Made by a program: the position numbers and the translations under genes. A stretch of DNA of 64,000 nt from positions 216,420 to 280,419 of the forward strand of contig NZ_JAAAMG010000005.1 of NCBI RefSeq assembly GCF_010500815.1, in the 5' to 3' direction. Origin of the DNA: Jiella pacifica. GTDB taxonomy: Bacteria > Pseudomonadota > Alphaproteobacteria > Rhizobiales > Rhizobiaceae. How positions within the stretch are numbered: position 1 is the first letter of the stretch; each line of letters starts with the position of its first letter. Shown here in pieces: positions 18,663 to 27,467 of this stretch. The notes under the pieces were generated by a model that saw only the letters and a program-made list of their open reading frames with translations, was not told where the DNA came from and made no database searches.

Positions 18663-19101
18663 CTACTCGCTGTCGGCGGGGTTGGCTGCAGCCTTCGCCA
18701 GGGCTTTCACCGCGAATATCGTCGAGCCTTGGCCCTGATCCCAGTCATTGGTCAGGATCAGCATCTCGTCGGTTCCCGGCCGGATCGCCATGGAAGTCGA
18801 TTGCAGATTGTGTCCCTCGTCGCGTCCCGGCAGGAGTCGGCATCCAGGCGAAGCGAATCCGGTCCCGCCCCCGTGAAGGTGTAGGTGACGACCGCGCCGA
18901 AGGGGGCGACGATGGTGGCGTCGGCGAGCGAGACCCTTTTGCAGCTTTCCGCCCGCCAGTTCCGTCACCCACAACGTCTTGCCGTCCGGGCTGAGGCCGA
19001 TGCCGTTGGCGATCTTCAGGTTCGGCAGAACGGACAGGGGATCGCCACCGTCGGGCCCGACGTAGTAGACTCCACCGTCCGGGCTGCTGGAACCGCCCTT
19101 G
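18663..19101 (-). pseudogene. SMP-30/gluconolactonase-like protein, C-terminal remnant
   Basis: Pieces in three frames line up as one protein: [40 protein letters not shown], then in a second frame VSLADATIVAPFGAVVTYTF, and finally a C-terminal piece with TSMAIRPGTDEMLILTND. The ANGIGLSPDGKTLWVTE motif is the hallmark of the six-bladed SMP-30/gluconolactonase propeller. At least two frameshifts break it (near 18945 and 18840), and the N-terminal half is missing because another remnant begins at about 19102. The parent enzyme would hydrolyse a sugar lactone. Confidence 0.7.
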
Positions 19102-19473
19102 AAGCGACGATCGCGATGTTGCGGGCGTGCAACGCCATGTGTCCGCGCTGGCTACCCTCCGTCGCGAGCGCGCGAAGGGCCGCCATGTTCTGGGCGACCG
19201 CGACGGTCACCTCGGCCAACTCCTGCGCGCTCTGAACCTGCAGAATCTTCGGCGCGGCCTGAGCGGGGGGATGCGTTTTCGTCGCCCCCCGACAAGGCCG
19301 ACGGCCATCGGCATTTCCAGGGTTCGCGCGCGGCCAGAAGTTTCAAGCGAGCCGCGAACGGATTGCCGATCCCGAGCAACTGGACCTGGGCCCGCATGGC
19401 CGGCAGCGTCGAAGATGTCTGAAAGCCGCCGTTGTCGCGGGCGATCCACGCCATATAGGACGCCGCCGCACGC
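19102..19473 (-). pseudogene. Class II (degradative) HMG-CoA reductase, internally deleted remnant
   Basis: The upstream part reads [20 protein letters not shown], then [20 protein letters not shown], as in the N-terminal region of Pseudomonas mevalonii HMG-CoA reductase. It jumps directly to [22 protein letters not shown] and [20 protein letters not shown], the C-terminal active-site region with the conserved catalytic His. The roughly 250 residues in between are gone, and two frame changes flank VGLVGG. The gene is dead. Its ends abut an SMP-30 remnant and an aminotransferase remnant, so it was rearranged before or while decaying. The parent enzyme oxidises mevalonate to HMG-CoA, so an ancestor may have catabolised mevalonate. 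Confidence 0.75.
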
Positions 19474-19475
19474 CG

Positions 19476-20113
19476 GATGGTCCCGACCTCGACGACCTCA
19501 GGCACAAGCTTGCGCCCCACCGGCCGAAGCTCTTCTTCACCCAGTCCCAGGCGCACAATGCCACCGGCGGCTCGCTGGAACCGCCGGTGGCATTCGGCCT
19601 TCTGCAGGCAGCTGAACAGTGGGGCTTCCTGATCGTCGAGAACGACGCCTTTGCCGACATCGTCCCACCTGCCTTCTCGCGTCTCGCCGCGCTCGATCAG
19701 CTCAATCGAGTTCTTTATCTCGGGACGTTCTCCAAGACGCTCTCTGCAAGCCTCAGATGCGGCTTCATCGCGGGCCATCCCTCCCTCATCGGCCCGCTGA
19801 CGGACATGAAGCTCCTGACATGCGTCGCCACCTCCGATCATGTGGAGCGTTTCGTCTTCAATCTGATCCAGGGCGGCCAGTATCTGCGGCATCTGCGCCG
19901 GCTTCGCTCACGCGTCGAGAGCGCCAATGCCGCGGCCGTGACAGAGCTGGAGGAGATCGGACTTTCCGTCCGGATGAGCAAGGTTCCGGCTTCTATCTCT
20001 GGGCCGAACTTGGCCAATCCGTCGACGAACTTGCCGTCTGCCGCGCCGCCGTCGGAGCTTTCGATCGCTGTAGTTCTGCTCGAACGGCGTGCGTGGTCTT
20101 GGCGCTGCCGTGA
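19476..20113 (+). pseudogene. MocR/PdxR-type GntR aminotransferase-like regulator, C-terminal remnant
   Basis: From the junction with the HMG-CoA reductase remnant the plus strand reads [52 protein letters not shown] (with the PLP lysine of TFSK) and [20 protein letters not shown]. This is the fold-type I aminotransferase domain of MocR-type regulators. Near 19985 the frame shifts (SGFYLWAELGQSVDELAV continues one frame over), and the last part degrades. The N-terminal DNA-binding domain is absent, so the gene cannot regulate. Confidence 0.75.
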
Positions 20114-20406
20114 AGAACCTGGCCCATAGCGCTTCCCTCTCTTTCGAGTTCAAAGATACGCCATCACACTGTGGGACTGAACAGGCGCGGCCGAGCGGGG
20201 TGAAGGGGATGAAGTGACGCGGTCAAAAGCTGCCCTCGCTGGCAAACAGCGATTTGCGCTCGCCGGTCTTGCCAAGGCGGCTGCGACCTTGGCGTACGCC
20301 GCCTCGAGTTGATTTCCGGTGCGCTCGATCTGAGCATGAGGTCGTGTTCTTCGTCGGCAGCCTCGCCTCGGGACATATGATAGATATGCCGCCGACACGG
20401 CCGGTA
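20114..20406. other. Decayed intergenic stretch
   Basis: No intact gene. On the minus strand short pieces such as QLEAAYAKVAAALA and, one frame over, KTGERKSLFASEGSF suggest the frameshifted C-terminus of a further lost gene, which I do not recognise. A clear terminator for the rhodanese-ended operon is not visible. Confidence 0.35.
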
Positions 20407-20805
20407 CTATTTCGTCGAGCTTTCCTTCTGCACCACTGACAAGCCATTGTCCTTCCAGCCCGAAAAGCCGTTCCGCATGCTCCGCGCGTCGAGACCCATT
20501 TCCAGGGCGGTCTTCGCGGCGAGCAGGGAGCGCCACCCCGACGCGCAGTAGAAGACGAAGGTCTTCGGTTCAGCGAAGACCGGCCTGTGATACGGGCTTT
20601 CCGGATCGATCCAGAACTCCAGCATGCCGCGCGGAGCGTGGAAGGCGCCCGGAATCATGCCTTCGCGCGTCAATTCACGGGGATCGCGGACATCCACCAG
20701 AACGATATTCTCGTCATCAAGCGCTGCCGCCGCCTCTTCAACCGTGATGGAGCAGACGACAGCATCCGCCTCGGCGAGGAGATCCTTGTATCCCTTGCGG
20801 GCCAC
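20407..20805 (-). CDS. Rhodanese-domain protein (single-domain sulfurtransferase)
   Basis: A 132-residue cytoplasmic protein with one rhodanese domain. VLVDVRDPRELTREGMIPGA is the entry motif and FYCASGWRSLLAAK holds the active-site Cys87. The six-residue loop CASGWR is the size seen in sulfur-transferring single-domain rhodaneses. It starts with GTG two bases after the stop of the AhpD-like gene and is the last gene of the ten-gene minus-strand operon. It would pass sulfane sulfur between a donor and a thiol. Its place behind a BisC-type molybdoenzyme raises the question whether sulfur enters this pathway; that is inference. Confidence 0.85.
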   Translation of the reverse strand: MARKGYKDLLAEADAVVCSITVEEAAAALDDENIVLVDVRDPRELTREGMIPGAFHAPRGMLEFWIDPESPYHRPVFAEPKTFVFYCASGWRSLLAAKTALEMGLDARSMRNGFSGWKDNGLSVVQKESSTK

Positions 20806-20807
20806 GA

Positions 20808-21377
20808 TCAGCGCCCCATCGCATAGAATTCGGGGTTGGGGCGCATGCTGGTCGCATTCGCCAGGCGGTTCGACATGCCGAAGAACGCCGAGATCGCGGC
20901 GATGTCCCAGACGTCGTCGTCGGTGAAGCCGTGGCTCTTCAGCGTCTCCATGTCCTCGTCCCCCACCTCGTAGGCGCGCTGGGAGACCTTAATGGCGAAG
21001 TCCAGCATCGCCTTCTGGCGCTCGCTGATGTCGGCCTTGCGGTAGTTGATCGCGACCTGGTCGGCGATCAGCGGATCCTTGGCTCGGATGCGCAGGATCG
21101 CGCCGTGGGCGACCACACAGTACTGGCACTGATTCACGTTGCTGGTGGCCACGACGATCATCTCGCGTTCCGCCTTGGTGATCGGGCCGGGCTTGTCCAT
21201 GAGCGCATCGTGATAGGCGAAGAAGGCACGGAATTCATCCGGCCGGTGGGCAAGCGTCAGGAAGACGTTGGGCACGAAGCCGGACTTCTCCTGCACGGCG
21301 AGGATACGGTCGCGAATGTCTTCCGGCAGGTCCTCGATCTTGGGCACAGGAAAGCGGCTGATCGGCTGGTCGGTCAT
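20808..21377 (-). CDS. Peroxidase-related AhpD/carboxymuconolactone-decarboxylase-fold protein
   Basis: A 189-residue protein of the AhpD-like alpha-helical fold. The redox motif CQYCVVAH (Cys84, Cys87, His91) is that of AhpD-type alkylhydroperoxidases. The N-terminal SRFPVPKIEDLPEDIRDRI and the length are typical of the 'uncharacterised peroxidase-related' subfamily. It probably acts as a thiol-disulfide peroxidase or reductant partner in the cytoplasm. It follows the molybdoenzyme by 14 bases and precedes the rhodanese by two. Protection of an oxygen- or sulfur-sensitive step is possible but unproven. Confidence 0.8.
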   Translation of the reverse strand: MTDQPISRFPVPKIEDLPEDIRDRILAVQEKSGFVPNVFLTLAHRPDEFRAFFAYHDALMDKPGPITKAEREMIVVATSNVNQCQYCVVAHGAILRIRAKDPLIADQVAINYRKADISERQKAMLDFAIKVSQRAYEVGDEDMETLKSHGFTDDDVWDIAAISAFFGMSNRLANATSMRPNPEFYAMGR

Positions 21378-21391
21378 GATGGAGGCACTCC

Positions 21392-23704
21392 TTATTCCGC
21401 CGCGATCGCGGCGAGGTTCTTCCGATAGGCCTCGAACGCGTCGGGAGCCTCTCCCGCATAGGGCTCGACGTGAACGAGGCAGGTGTGGGCCGAGCAGCCC
21501 TGGCCGAACTCGGAGGTTCCGATGTCGAGGGTCAGGACGTTCGGATTGCCGGCGAGGTCGAGGCCGCTGTTGCCGCTCGGCGTAAACCACGCCCCGGTCG
21601 GCAGCACGACGACGCCGGGCCGCACGGTGTCGGCGACGGTCGCCGTCGCAAGACAGGCGCCGCGGTCGTTGTACAGGCGCACCGTCTCTCCGTCCGCGAT
21701 GGAAAGGCGCCTCGCGTCCTCTGCGTTGAGGCGCGCCTGCTCCCGGCCGCCCCGTTTCATGGCAAGGCTCGCCTCGCCGGTCTCGAGTTGGCTGTGCAGG
21801 CGCCCGGCCGGCTGGTGGGAAATCAGATGCAACCGCCCGCCCGCATCGTCCCGGCCGAGCCATTCGGCGGGCTCCATCCACGCAGGATGGGCCGGACAGC
21901 CGGCATGGCCGAGACGCTCCAGCTTGTCGCTGCCGAGCACGATCCGGCCGCTCTCCGTGACGAGCGCGTTTCGCTCCGGGTGCTCTCGGAATTCGGCCAG
22001 ATAGGTGTGCCCCGTCTTCACCGGGCAGCGCGCATAGCCCGCCTCCCAGAACGCGTCGAAGTCCGGCATCTCGAAGCCGAGGCGGCTGGCGGCATCTTCC
22101 CTGCTCGTCTCGTAGAGATGGCGCAGCCAGGCCATCTCGTCACGCCCCTCGGCGAAGGCCTCGCCCACGCCGAGCCTTTCGGCGATCCCGTTGAAGATGT
22201 CGAAATCCGAGCGCGCCTCGCCCAGCGGCTCGATCGCCCTCTTCATGGCGATGATGAAGTCGGAGCGCTTGTTTCCGGCAAGGTCGTTGCGCTCGATGGA
22301 GGTGGAGGCGGGAAGAACGATGTCGGCACGCTGGGCGGTCGCGGTGAACATCGGGTCCTGGACGATGATCGTTTCGGGCCGAGTCCAGGCCTCGGACAGG
22401 CGATTGATGTCCTGATGATGATGATAGGGGTTGCCGCCGGCCCAGTAGACCAGCCTGATATCCGGATAGGTCCGCTCCGCGCCCTCATAGGTGAAGGTCT
22501 TGCCGGGGTTGAGCAGCATGTCCGAGATGCGCGCCACCGGAATGAAGCTGTCGATGACCTTCGCAAAGGGAGAGATGGCCGGCGAGCGGCCGAGATTGAT
22601 CGGCGCGCCGACGCCGCCGAGCGAAGCGTAGCCATAGCCGACGCCGCCCCCCGGCAGGCCGATCTGGCCGACGATCGATGCCAGGCCCAGCGCCGCCCAG
22701 AAGGGCTGTTCGCCGTGATGGGCACGCTGCAGGCTCCAGCTCACCGTCAGCATGCTGCGCGTGGCGACGAGCGTATTTGCAAGCTCAGCGATCCCGGCCG
22801 CGTCGAGGCCGGTGATCGTGGCGGCCCAGGCCGCATCCTTGCGGACACCGTCCTCGTGGCCGTCGAGATAGGCGATCAGTCGCTCGGAGCCGCTGGTGCA
22901 ACGTGCAAGAAAGTCGCGCGCCTCGCGGCCGTTCTTCAAGATCTCGCCGGCCAGCCCCAGCATCAGCGCCGTGTCGGTGTTCGGGCGGATCGGCCACCAT
23001 TCGGCATTCAGCCATTCGGGGACGTCGTCCTTCAACGGCGAGACCAGGACGACCCGAACGCCGCGATCGGCGATCTGTCTGAGATAGGTTTCCAGCGAAT
23101 GGGTGGCGATGCCGCCGGCCTCGCTCTGCGCCGTGCGCGGCGACAGCGCCCCGAAGACGACCAGCGTTTCGGTGTGTTCGGCAATCGTATCGAGCGTGTT
23201 GGCCTGTCCGCCGCAGGCGCCTTCGTCGCCGAGCGTATGGCGCAGGATCACAGGGCCGGCGGCGATCGAGTAGGTGTCGACGTGACGGGTGAAGCCGCCG
23301 ACGAGATTGAGCATGCGCTTCAGAAGCGTCGAGGCGTGGTGGAAGCGGCCGCAACTTGTCCAGCCATAGGATCCGGCGAAGATCGACGCATTGCCATGGC
23401 TGCCCGCGACCCGCGTGATCTCCTCAGCGACGAGGCGTGTCGCCTCGCCCCAGCTCACCGGCACGAATTTCTCCTTGCCGCGGCCGCGCCGATCGCTCTT
23501 CTCGCGCTTTTCCAGCCAGCCTTCGCGCACCATCGGACGAAGGACGCGCCGATCGGATTTCGCCCACTCCGCGACGGAGTGAATGATCGGCGACGGCGCC
23601 GGATCATGCTCGAAGGGTTCGACGCCGACGATCGCCCCGTTCTCGACGAGGATCGTATAGGCGCCCCAATGGCTGCAATGCGGAATGCGTTCGACAGTAC
23701 CCAT
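21392..23704 (-). CDS. Molybdopterin oxidoreductase of the DMSO reductase family (BisC/DorA/TorA type)
   Basis: A 770-residue enzyme using bis-MGD molybdenum. The N-terminus HCSHWGAYTILVENG has no four-Cys iron-sulfur motif and no Tat signal, as in cytoplasmic biotin/methionine sulfoxide reductases. SYGWTSCGRFHHASTLLKRM carries the Ser that ligates Mo in DMSO reductases, followed by AGGNPYHHHQDINRL, STSIERNDLAGNKRSDFIIA and a C-terminal cofactor domain. These features point to reduction of an S- or N-oxide rather than nitrate or formate chemistry. No membrane or cytochrome partner is encoded, so electrons must come from a soluble donor. Its operon is otherwise made of sugar/acid-type enzymes, which is unusual. 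Confidence 0.9.
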   Translation of the reverse strand: MGTVERIPHCSHWGAYTILVENGAIVGVEPFEHDPAPSPIIHSVAEWAKSDRRVLRPMVREGWLEKREKSDRRGRGKEKFVPVSWGEATRLVAEEITRVAGSHGNASIFAGSYGWTSCGRFHHASTLLKRMLNLVGGFTRHVDTYSIAAGPVILRHTLGDEGACGGQANTLDTIAEHTETLVVFGALSPRTAQSEAGGIATHSLETYLRQIADRGVRVVLVSPLKDDVPEWLNAEWWPIRPNTDTALMLGLAGEILKNGREARDFLARCTSGSERLIAYLDGHEDGVRKDAAWAATITGLDAAGIAELANTLVATRSMLTVSWSLQRAHHGEQPFWAALGLASIVGQIGLPGGGVGYGYASLGGVGAPINLGRSPAISPFAKVIDSFIPVARISDMLLNPGKTFTYEGAERTYPDIRLVYWAGGNPYHHHQDINRLSEAWTRPETIIVQDPMFTATAQRADIVLPASTSIERNDLAGNKRSDFIIAMKRAIEPLGEARSDFDIFNGIAERLGVGEAFAEGRDEMAWLRHLYETSREDAASRLGFEMPDFDAFWEAGYARCPVKTGHTYLAEFREHPERNALVTESGRIVLGSDKLERLGHAGCPAHPAWMEPAEWLGRDDAGGRLHLISHQPAGRLHSQLETGEASLAMKRGGREQARLNAEDARRLSIADGETVRLYNDRGACLATATVADTVRPGVVVLPTGAWFTPSGNSGLDLAGNPNVLTLDIGTSEFGQGCSAHTCLVHVEPYAGEAPDAFEAYRKNLAAIAAE

Positions 23705-23723
23705 CGTTCTTCTTTCAAGCCGC

Positions 23724-25274
23724 TCAGATCACCGCTTCGATCAGGAAGGGGCCCTTTCGCCGGCACGCTGCGGAAAGAAGCGTCTCGAAACCCTCCGCCG
23801 TGTCGGCGCGTGCGGCCTCCACCCCCATGCCACCCGCGATCTTCACCCAGTCGAGTTCCGGATTGTCGAGGTCCAGCATGCGCCGAGCGTTCTCGCCGGG
23901 CGCACCGGCGCCGACATTTTCCAGCTCCTTGTGCAGGATCTGATAGCGGCGATTGGCATAGACGATCGTCACCACGTCCAGCGCCTCGCGGGCCTGGGTC
24001 CAGAGCGCCTGAACCGTATACATGCCGCTGCCGTCGGCCTGAAGACCGATCACCTTGCGGCCCGGACAGGCGACGGCCGCCCCCGTCGTCAGCGGCAGGC
24101 CGATCCCGATGGCGCCGCCGGTGAGCTGCAGGAAGTCGTGGGGCTCGGCACCATGGGTGCTGCGGAAGAAGTCGCGGCCCGACGAGACCGACTCGTCGCA
24201 GACGATCGCATCGGCAGGCATGTGGTGGGCAAGCGCGATCGCCATCGCCTCGGGCGTCAGCCGCCCGGACAACAGGGGGGGCCGGTACCGCTCGGCGAGA
24301 CGGGGGGCCGCCACGTGGCCGATCCCGACCGCCTCGGCCAGGGCCTCGATCGCCGCGACGACGTCGCCGCCCTCTTCGATCAGTTCGAGGACCGCACAAT
24401 CCTCCGGCAGCATGGAACTCGGCTTGCCCGGATAGGCGAAGAAGCCGACTGGAGCCTTCGCGCCGATGAGGATAACCTGCTCGGTGTCGCGGAAGGTGGC
24501 GAGCGCCTGGTCGATGACATAGGGCACCCGGTCGAGCGCCGGGCGCCCTGCGCCGCGCTGCATGCGGCCATTGGCCTGCTGAGCCATCAGCCGCGCGCCG
24601 GTCGCATTGGCAAGACGGTCGAGAAGTTTCAGCTGCCGCTCGCGCAGGGCGAGGCCGGAGACGAGGATGGTCGTCTGCCGACCGGCCCGCAGCGCCCTTG
24701 CCGCCGTGTCGACACGCGCTCCGTCGGGCGCCGTGGGCGCCAGTCGCGGAGCCCGTTTCGCGACGGCCCGATCGGTCGAATTCCAGGCCGCGTCGGCGTG
24801 GAGGATCAGCGTCGCGATCTGGCCTGGTTGCCGCGTCGCAGCCGTGATTGCCTCCTCCGCCCGCTGTCCGACGAGATCCGCGCGCTCGGCCCGGCCGAGC
24901 CAGTGCGACACCGGTCGCGCCAGGGACTCGATGTCGGAGGTCAGGGGGGCGTCATAGGCAAGGTGATGGGTCGCATGGTCGCCCACCACGTTGACCATCG
25001 GCGTGTGGGCGCGGCGGGCATTGTGCAGATTGGCGATGCCGTTGGCGAGGCCCGGACCGAGATGGAGAAGCGTCGCCGCCGGCTTGTCTGCCATGCGCGC
25101 ATAACCGTCCGCCGCGCCGGTCACCACGCCCTCGAACAGGCCGAGGACGCAGCGCATCTTCGGCTGCCGGTCGAGGGCGGCGACGAAATGCATCTCCGAC
25201 GTGCCGGGATTGGCGAAGCAGACGTCGATGTCGTTGGCGAGCAGCGTCTCGCAGAGAAGATCGGCGCCGTTCAT
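23724..25274 (-). CDS. Thiamine-diphosphate enzyme, acetolactate synthase/benzoylformate decarboxylase-like
   Basis: A 516-residue TPP enzyme with the three usual domains. The pyrimidine-binding domain has the catalytic Glu48 (VLGLFEGVVTGAADGYARM). The middle domain and the PP domain follow, the latter with IGLQADGSGMYTVQALWTQA and an Asn-containing VYANRRYQ, the DGS-N motif that binds Mg and diphosphate. FANPGTSEMHFVAAL is typical of the ALS-like proteins that decarboxylate or carboligate 2-oxo acids and are not the biosynthetic synthase. It overlaps the kinase gene (ATGA) and may act on the 2-oxo acid formed by the operon's hydroxyacid dehydrogenase. The substrate is unknown. Confidence 0.88.
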   Translation of the reverse strand: MNGADLLCETLLANDIDVCFANPGTSEMHFVAALDRQPKMRCVLGLFEGVVTGAADGYARMADKPAATLLHLGPGLANGIANLHNARRAHTPMVNVVGDHATHHLAYDAPLTSDIESLARPVSHWLGRAERADLVGQRAEEAITAATRQPGQIATLILHADAAWNSTDRAVAKRAPRLAPTAPDGARVDTAARALRAGRQTTILVSGLALRERQLKLLDRLANATGARLMAQQANGRMQRGAGRPALDRVPYVIDQALATFRDTEQVILIGAKAPVGFFAYPGKPSSMLPEDCAVLELIEEGGDVVAAIEALAEAVGIGHVAAPRLAERYRPPLLSGRLTPEAMAIALAHHMPADAIVCDESVSSGRDFFRSTHGAEPHDFLQLTGGAIGIGLPLTTGAAVACPGRKVIGLQADGSGMYTVQALWTQAREALDVVTIVYANRRYQILHKELENVGAGAPGENARRMLDLDNPELDWVKIAGGMGVEAARADTAEGFETLLSAACRRKGPFLIEAVI

Positions 25275-26779
25275 GCGCAAGGCTCCTTCATCACGGCCTG
25301 CCGGCGCAATGCCGAGAAGGCTTCCCAGTTCGGCGCCACGGCATCGAGGAGGCGGACGAACAGATCGTATTTCGCCATGGCGTAGTCGCGGACGGGGCCC
25401 GTGCCCGGCTCGATGGCCTCGTCCGGCGGGCCGATCCAGCTGGCAATCTCTGCGTCCGAGGCACCCAGGAGAAATTTCGCGCCGATCGTGCCGAGCCCGC
25501 GCAGACTCGCATGTCCCGTCGTCGTCCGCTCGACCTTCGCGCCGAGAAGCGTCGCGAGGAAGCTCGCAAACGTCGCGTCGCCGGCAAGGCCGCCGCCGAG
25601 CGACAGCGCACCGGCGGGGGCGTTCATCATGTCGTGGCTCTTGCGGGCGACGAAGGCCAGCGCCTCGCGCGCCGCCCAGGCGATCTCCTCTGGCCGGGTC
25701 TGCGCGGTCAGGCCGAAGATCGCGCCGGTCGCATGCGGCGTCGTCACGGGCGCGCGTTCGCCGCCGGGCTCGAAGAACGGGTGCAGGATCAGGTCGGAAT
25801 AATGCGGCGCGCTCCGCTCCGGCACACCCGCCATCAACCTGCCGAGATGGGACATCAGCGTCGCGCCGTTGAAGCTCGGGTGAAAGCAGAGATAGCCCTC
25901 GCCGAGGGCGAATTGCTGCACCATCGCTCCGGCGGGTTCGGTGGGGACCACACCGGCGTCGGTGATGTGGCAGGCATGGATGGCGCTGGTGCCGAAGATC
26001 GAGGCGCGGCTGACACCTGGACGCGTTCCGAGGCCGAGCCCGATCAGCGTCGTCTGGACGTCGCCTGGACCAAGGAGAACGGGAATGTCCCGTCCCGCGA
26101 TGCCGATCTCGGCTGCGGCCTCGCCCGAGAGGAATGCCGTGCAGGCGTCGATCGGCGCGAGTTCGGGCAACAGGGCGATGCCCTTGTTTAGGCCGATCGC
26201 CACCTCGACGAGGCGCGACGTCGCGCCGGTGCGCCAATTACCCCATACCGGCAGAACGGCGCTCGGTTCCGCCATCGCCTTGCCGGTCAGGCCGAGGAAC
26301 AGCCACTCCTTCAGGCGCAAGGCGAAGCGGATCTTGGCGAAGCGCTCCGGCTCGTTGCGGCTGAGCCAGAAAAGCTGCAGGCTCTGCGAGGCGGAGGTCG
26401 GGCGCGAACCGGTGAGCAGGCGGATTTCATCCAGAGCGCCCTGCTCCGCCAGATCCCCCGCCAGCGCGCGGCAGCGGCCGTCGAGCCAGGTCATCGCCTG
26501 GCCGACGGGTTCGAGATCCTCGCCCACCGGCCAAAGCCCGTCGCCCTGCCCGGTGACGACGATGCCCGCGACCGGGCCGGACAGTTGGCTCGCGCAGTCC
26601 CTCAGGACGGCAAACCCGTCTTGGCGGGACATGCCCATGTCCTGTTCGACCCGCTCGGCGCTCCGCCTGAGCGCACGGTTCGGCCGCTCCGCGGCCGCGA
26701 GCAGACGCCCGGAACCGTCAAAGGCTGCAGCCTTGACAGCCGTCGTGCCGGAATCGAGACAGAGCAGGACCGGGTTCAT
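25271..26779 (-). CDS. FGGY-family carbohydrate kinase
   Basis: A 502-residue kinase of the xylulokinase/glycerol kinase family. The phosphate 1 motif is LCLDSGTTAVKAAAFDGSG, the substrate region is GIVVTGQGDGLWPV with TWLDGRC, and the C-terminal glycine-rich motif is GALSLGGGLAGDATFAS, in place of the usual GG-A-S/T. It phosphorylates a sugar, polyol or ketose in the cytoplasm. The class II aldolase gene lies immediately upstream in the operon, five bases away, so a kinase-then-aldolase route (as for fuculose, rhamnulose or erythrulose) is suggested. The exact sugar cannot be read. Confidence 0.88.
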   Translation of the reverse strand: MNPVLLCLDSGTTAVKAAAFDGSGRLLAAAERPNRALRRSAERVEQDMGMSRQDGFAVLRDCASQLSGPVAGIVVTGQGDGLWPVGEDLEPVGQAMTWLDGRCRALAGDLAEQGALDEIRLLTGSRPTSASQSLQLFWLSRNEPERFAKIRFALRLKEWLFLGLTGKAMAEPSAVLPVWGNWRTGATSRLVEVAIGLNKGIALLPELAPIDACTAFLSGEAAAEIGIAGRDIPVLLGPGDVQTTLIGLGLGTRPGVSRASIFGTSAIHACHITDAGVVPTEPAGAMVQQFALGEGYLCFHPSFNGATLMSHLGRLMAGVPERSAPHYSDLILHPFFEPGGERAPVTTPHATGAIFGLTAQTRPEEIAWAAREALAFVARKSHDMMNAPAGALSLGGGLAGDATFASFLATLLGAKVERTTTGHASLRGLGTIGAKFLLGASDAEIASWIGPPDEAIEPGTGPVRDYAMAKYDLFVRLLDAVAPNWEAFSALRRQAVMKEPCA

Positions 26780-26784
26780 CGGCT

Positions 26785-27462
26785 TCAGGACGCCTGACGA
26801 TAGCCTTCGACGACCTTCGGACTCTGCTGCCCGTAGGTCTTGAACTTCACCAGCACCTCGGCGATCTGCTCTTCGCTGAGGACCGGCGGCTCGCCGGTCG
26901 GCAGGCAGAGAAGATACTGGCTGGCAAGCTCCTCGACAGTGACGGCCAAAGCGAGCGCCCGGGCGATGGAGACATGGGCCGCGATCACGCCGTGATGGGC
27001 GAGCAGGCAGGCGCGCGAGCCTTCCAGCGCCTCGATGGCGCGATCGGCGAGCTCCTGGGAGCCGAAGATCTCGTAAGGCGCGCAGCGGATCCTGGACGCC
27101 CCGGTGGCGGCGATCGCGTAATGGATGGCCGGAATGTCCTTTTCGAGGATCGAGACCGCCGTCGCCTTGGTCGAATGGGTGTGGACGATGGCGTTGAGAT
27201 CCGGCCTCGCCTGAAGAATGTCCCGATGGAAGCGCCATTCGCTCGACGGCAGCACGTCGCCCTCGAAGGTCGCGTCCCAGCGCATCGCCACCACGTGCTC
27301 CGGTGTCAGCTTGTCGTAGGGAACGCCCGTCGGCGAGATCAGGAGACCCTCGCCATGGCGCACGCTGACATTGCCGGCCGTGCCCTTATTGATGCCGAGC
27401 CGGCTCATGTTCTGGCAGGCTTCGACCAGTTCCGTGCGCAGCTTCAGTTCGTCGTCCATCAT
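26785..27462 (-). CDS. Class II aldolase (L-fuculose-phosphate aldolase-like)
   Basis: A 225-residue aldolase of the FucA/AraD/adducin family. The zinc site is complete: HTHSTKA (His94, His96) and LLAHHGVI (His157). The acid/base Glu is at 75 (SSEWRFH), and the phosphate-binding GTAGNVSVR and SPTGVPY loops are present. It would split a ketose-1-phosphate into dihydroxyacetone phosphate and an aldehyde, matching the adjacent FGGY kinase. A GTG start at 27471, overlapping the previous stop, would add three residues; I prefer the ATG at 27462. Confidence 0.88.
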   Translation of the reverse strand: MMDDELKLRTELVEACQNMSRLGINKGTAGNVSVRHGEGLLISPTGVPYDKLTPEHVVAMRWDATFEGDVLPSSEWRFHRDILQARPDLNAIVHTHSTKATAVSILEKDIPAIHYAIAATGASRIRCAPYEIFGSQELADRAIEALEGSRACLLAHHGVIAAHVSIARALALAVTVEELASQYLLCLPTGEPPVLSEEQIAEVLVKFKTYGQQSPKVVEGYRQAS

Positions 27463-27467
27463 CGATC

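Noticed and set aside
18534..18884. Plus-strand open frames over the SMP-30 remnant
   Set aside because: They have no motif and no ribosome binding site, while the minus strand shows ordered pieces of a known propeller protein.
21470..24124. An 884-codon plus-strand frame opposite the molybdoenzyme
   Set aside because: It is the antisense shadow of two genes with clear cofactor motifs and shows no domain of its own.
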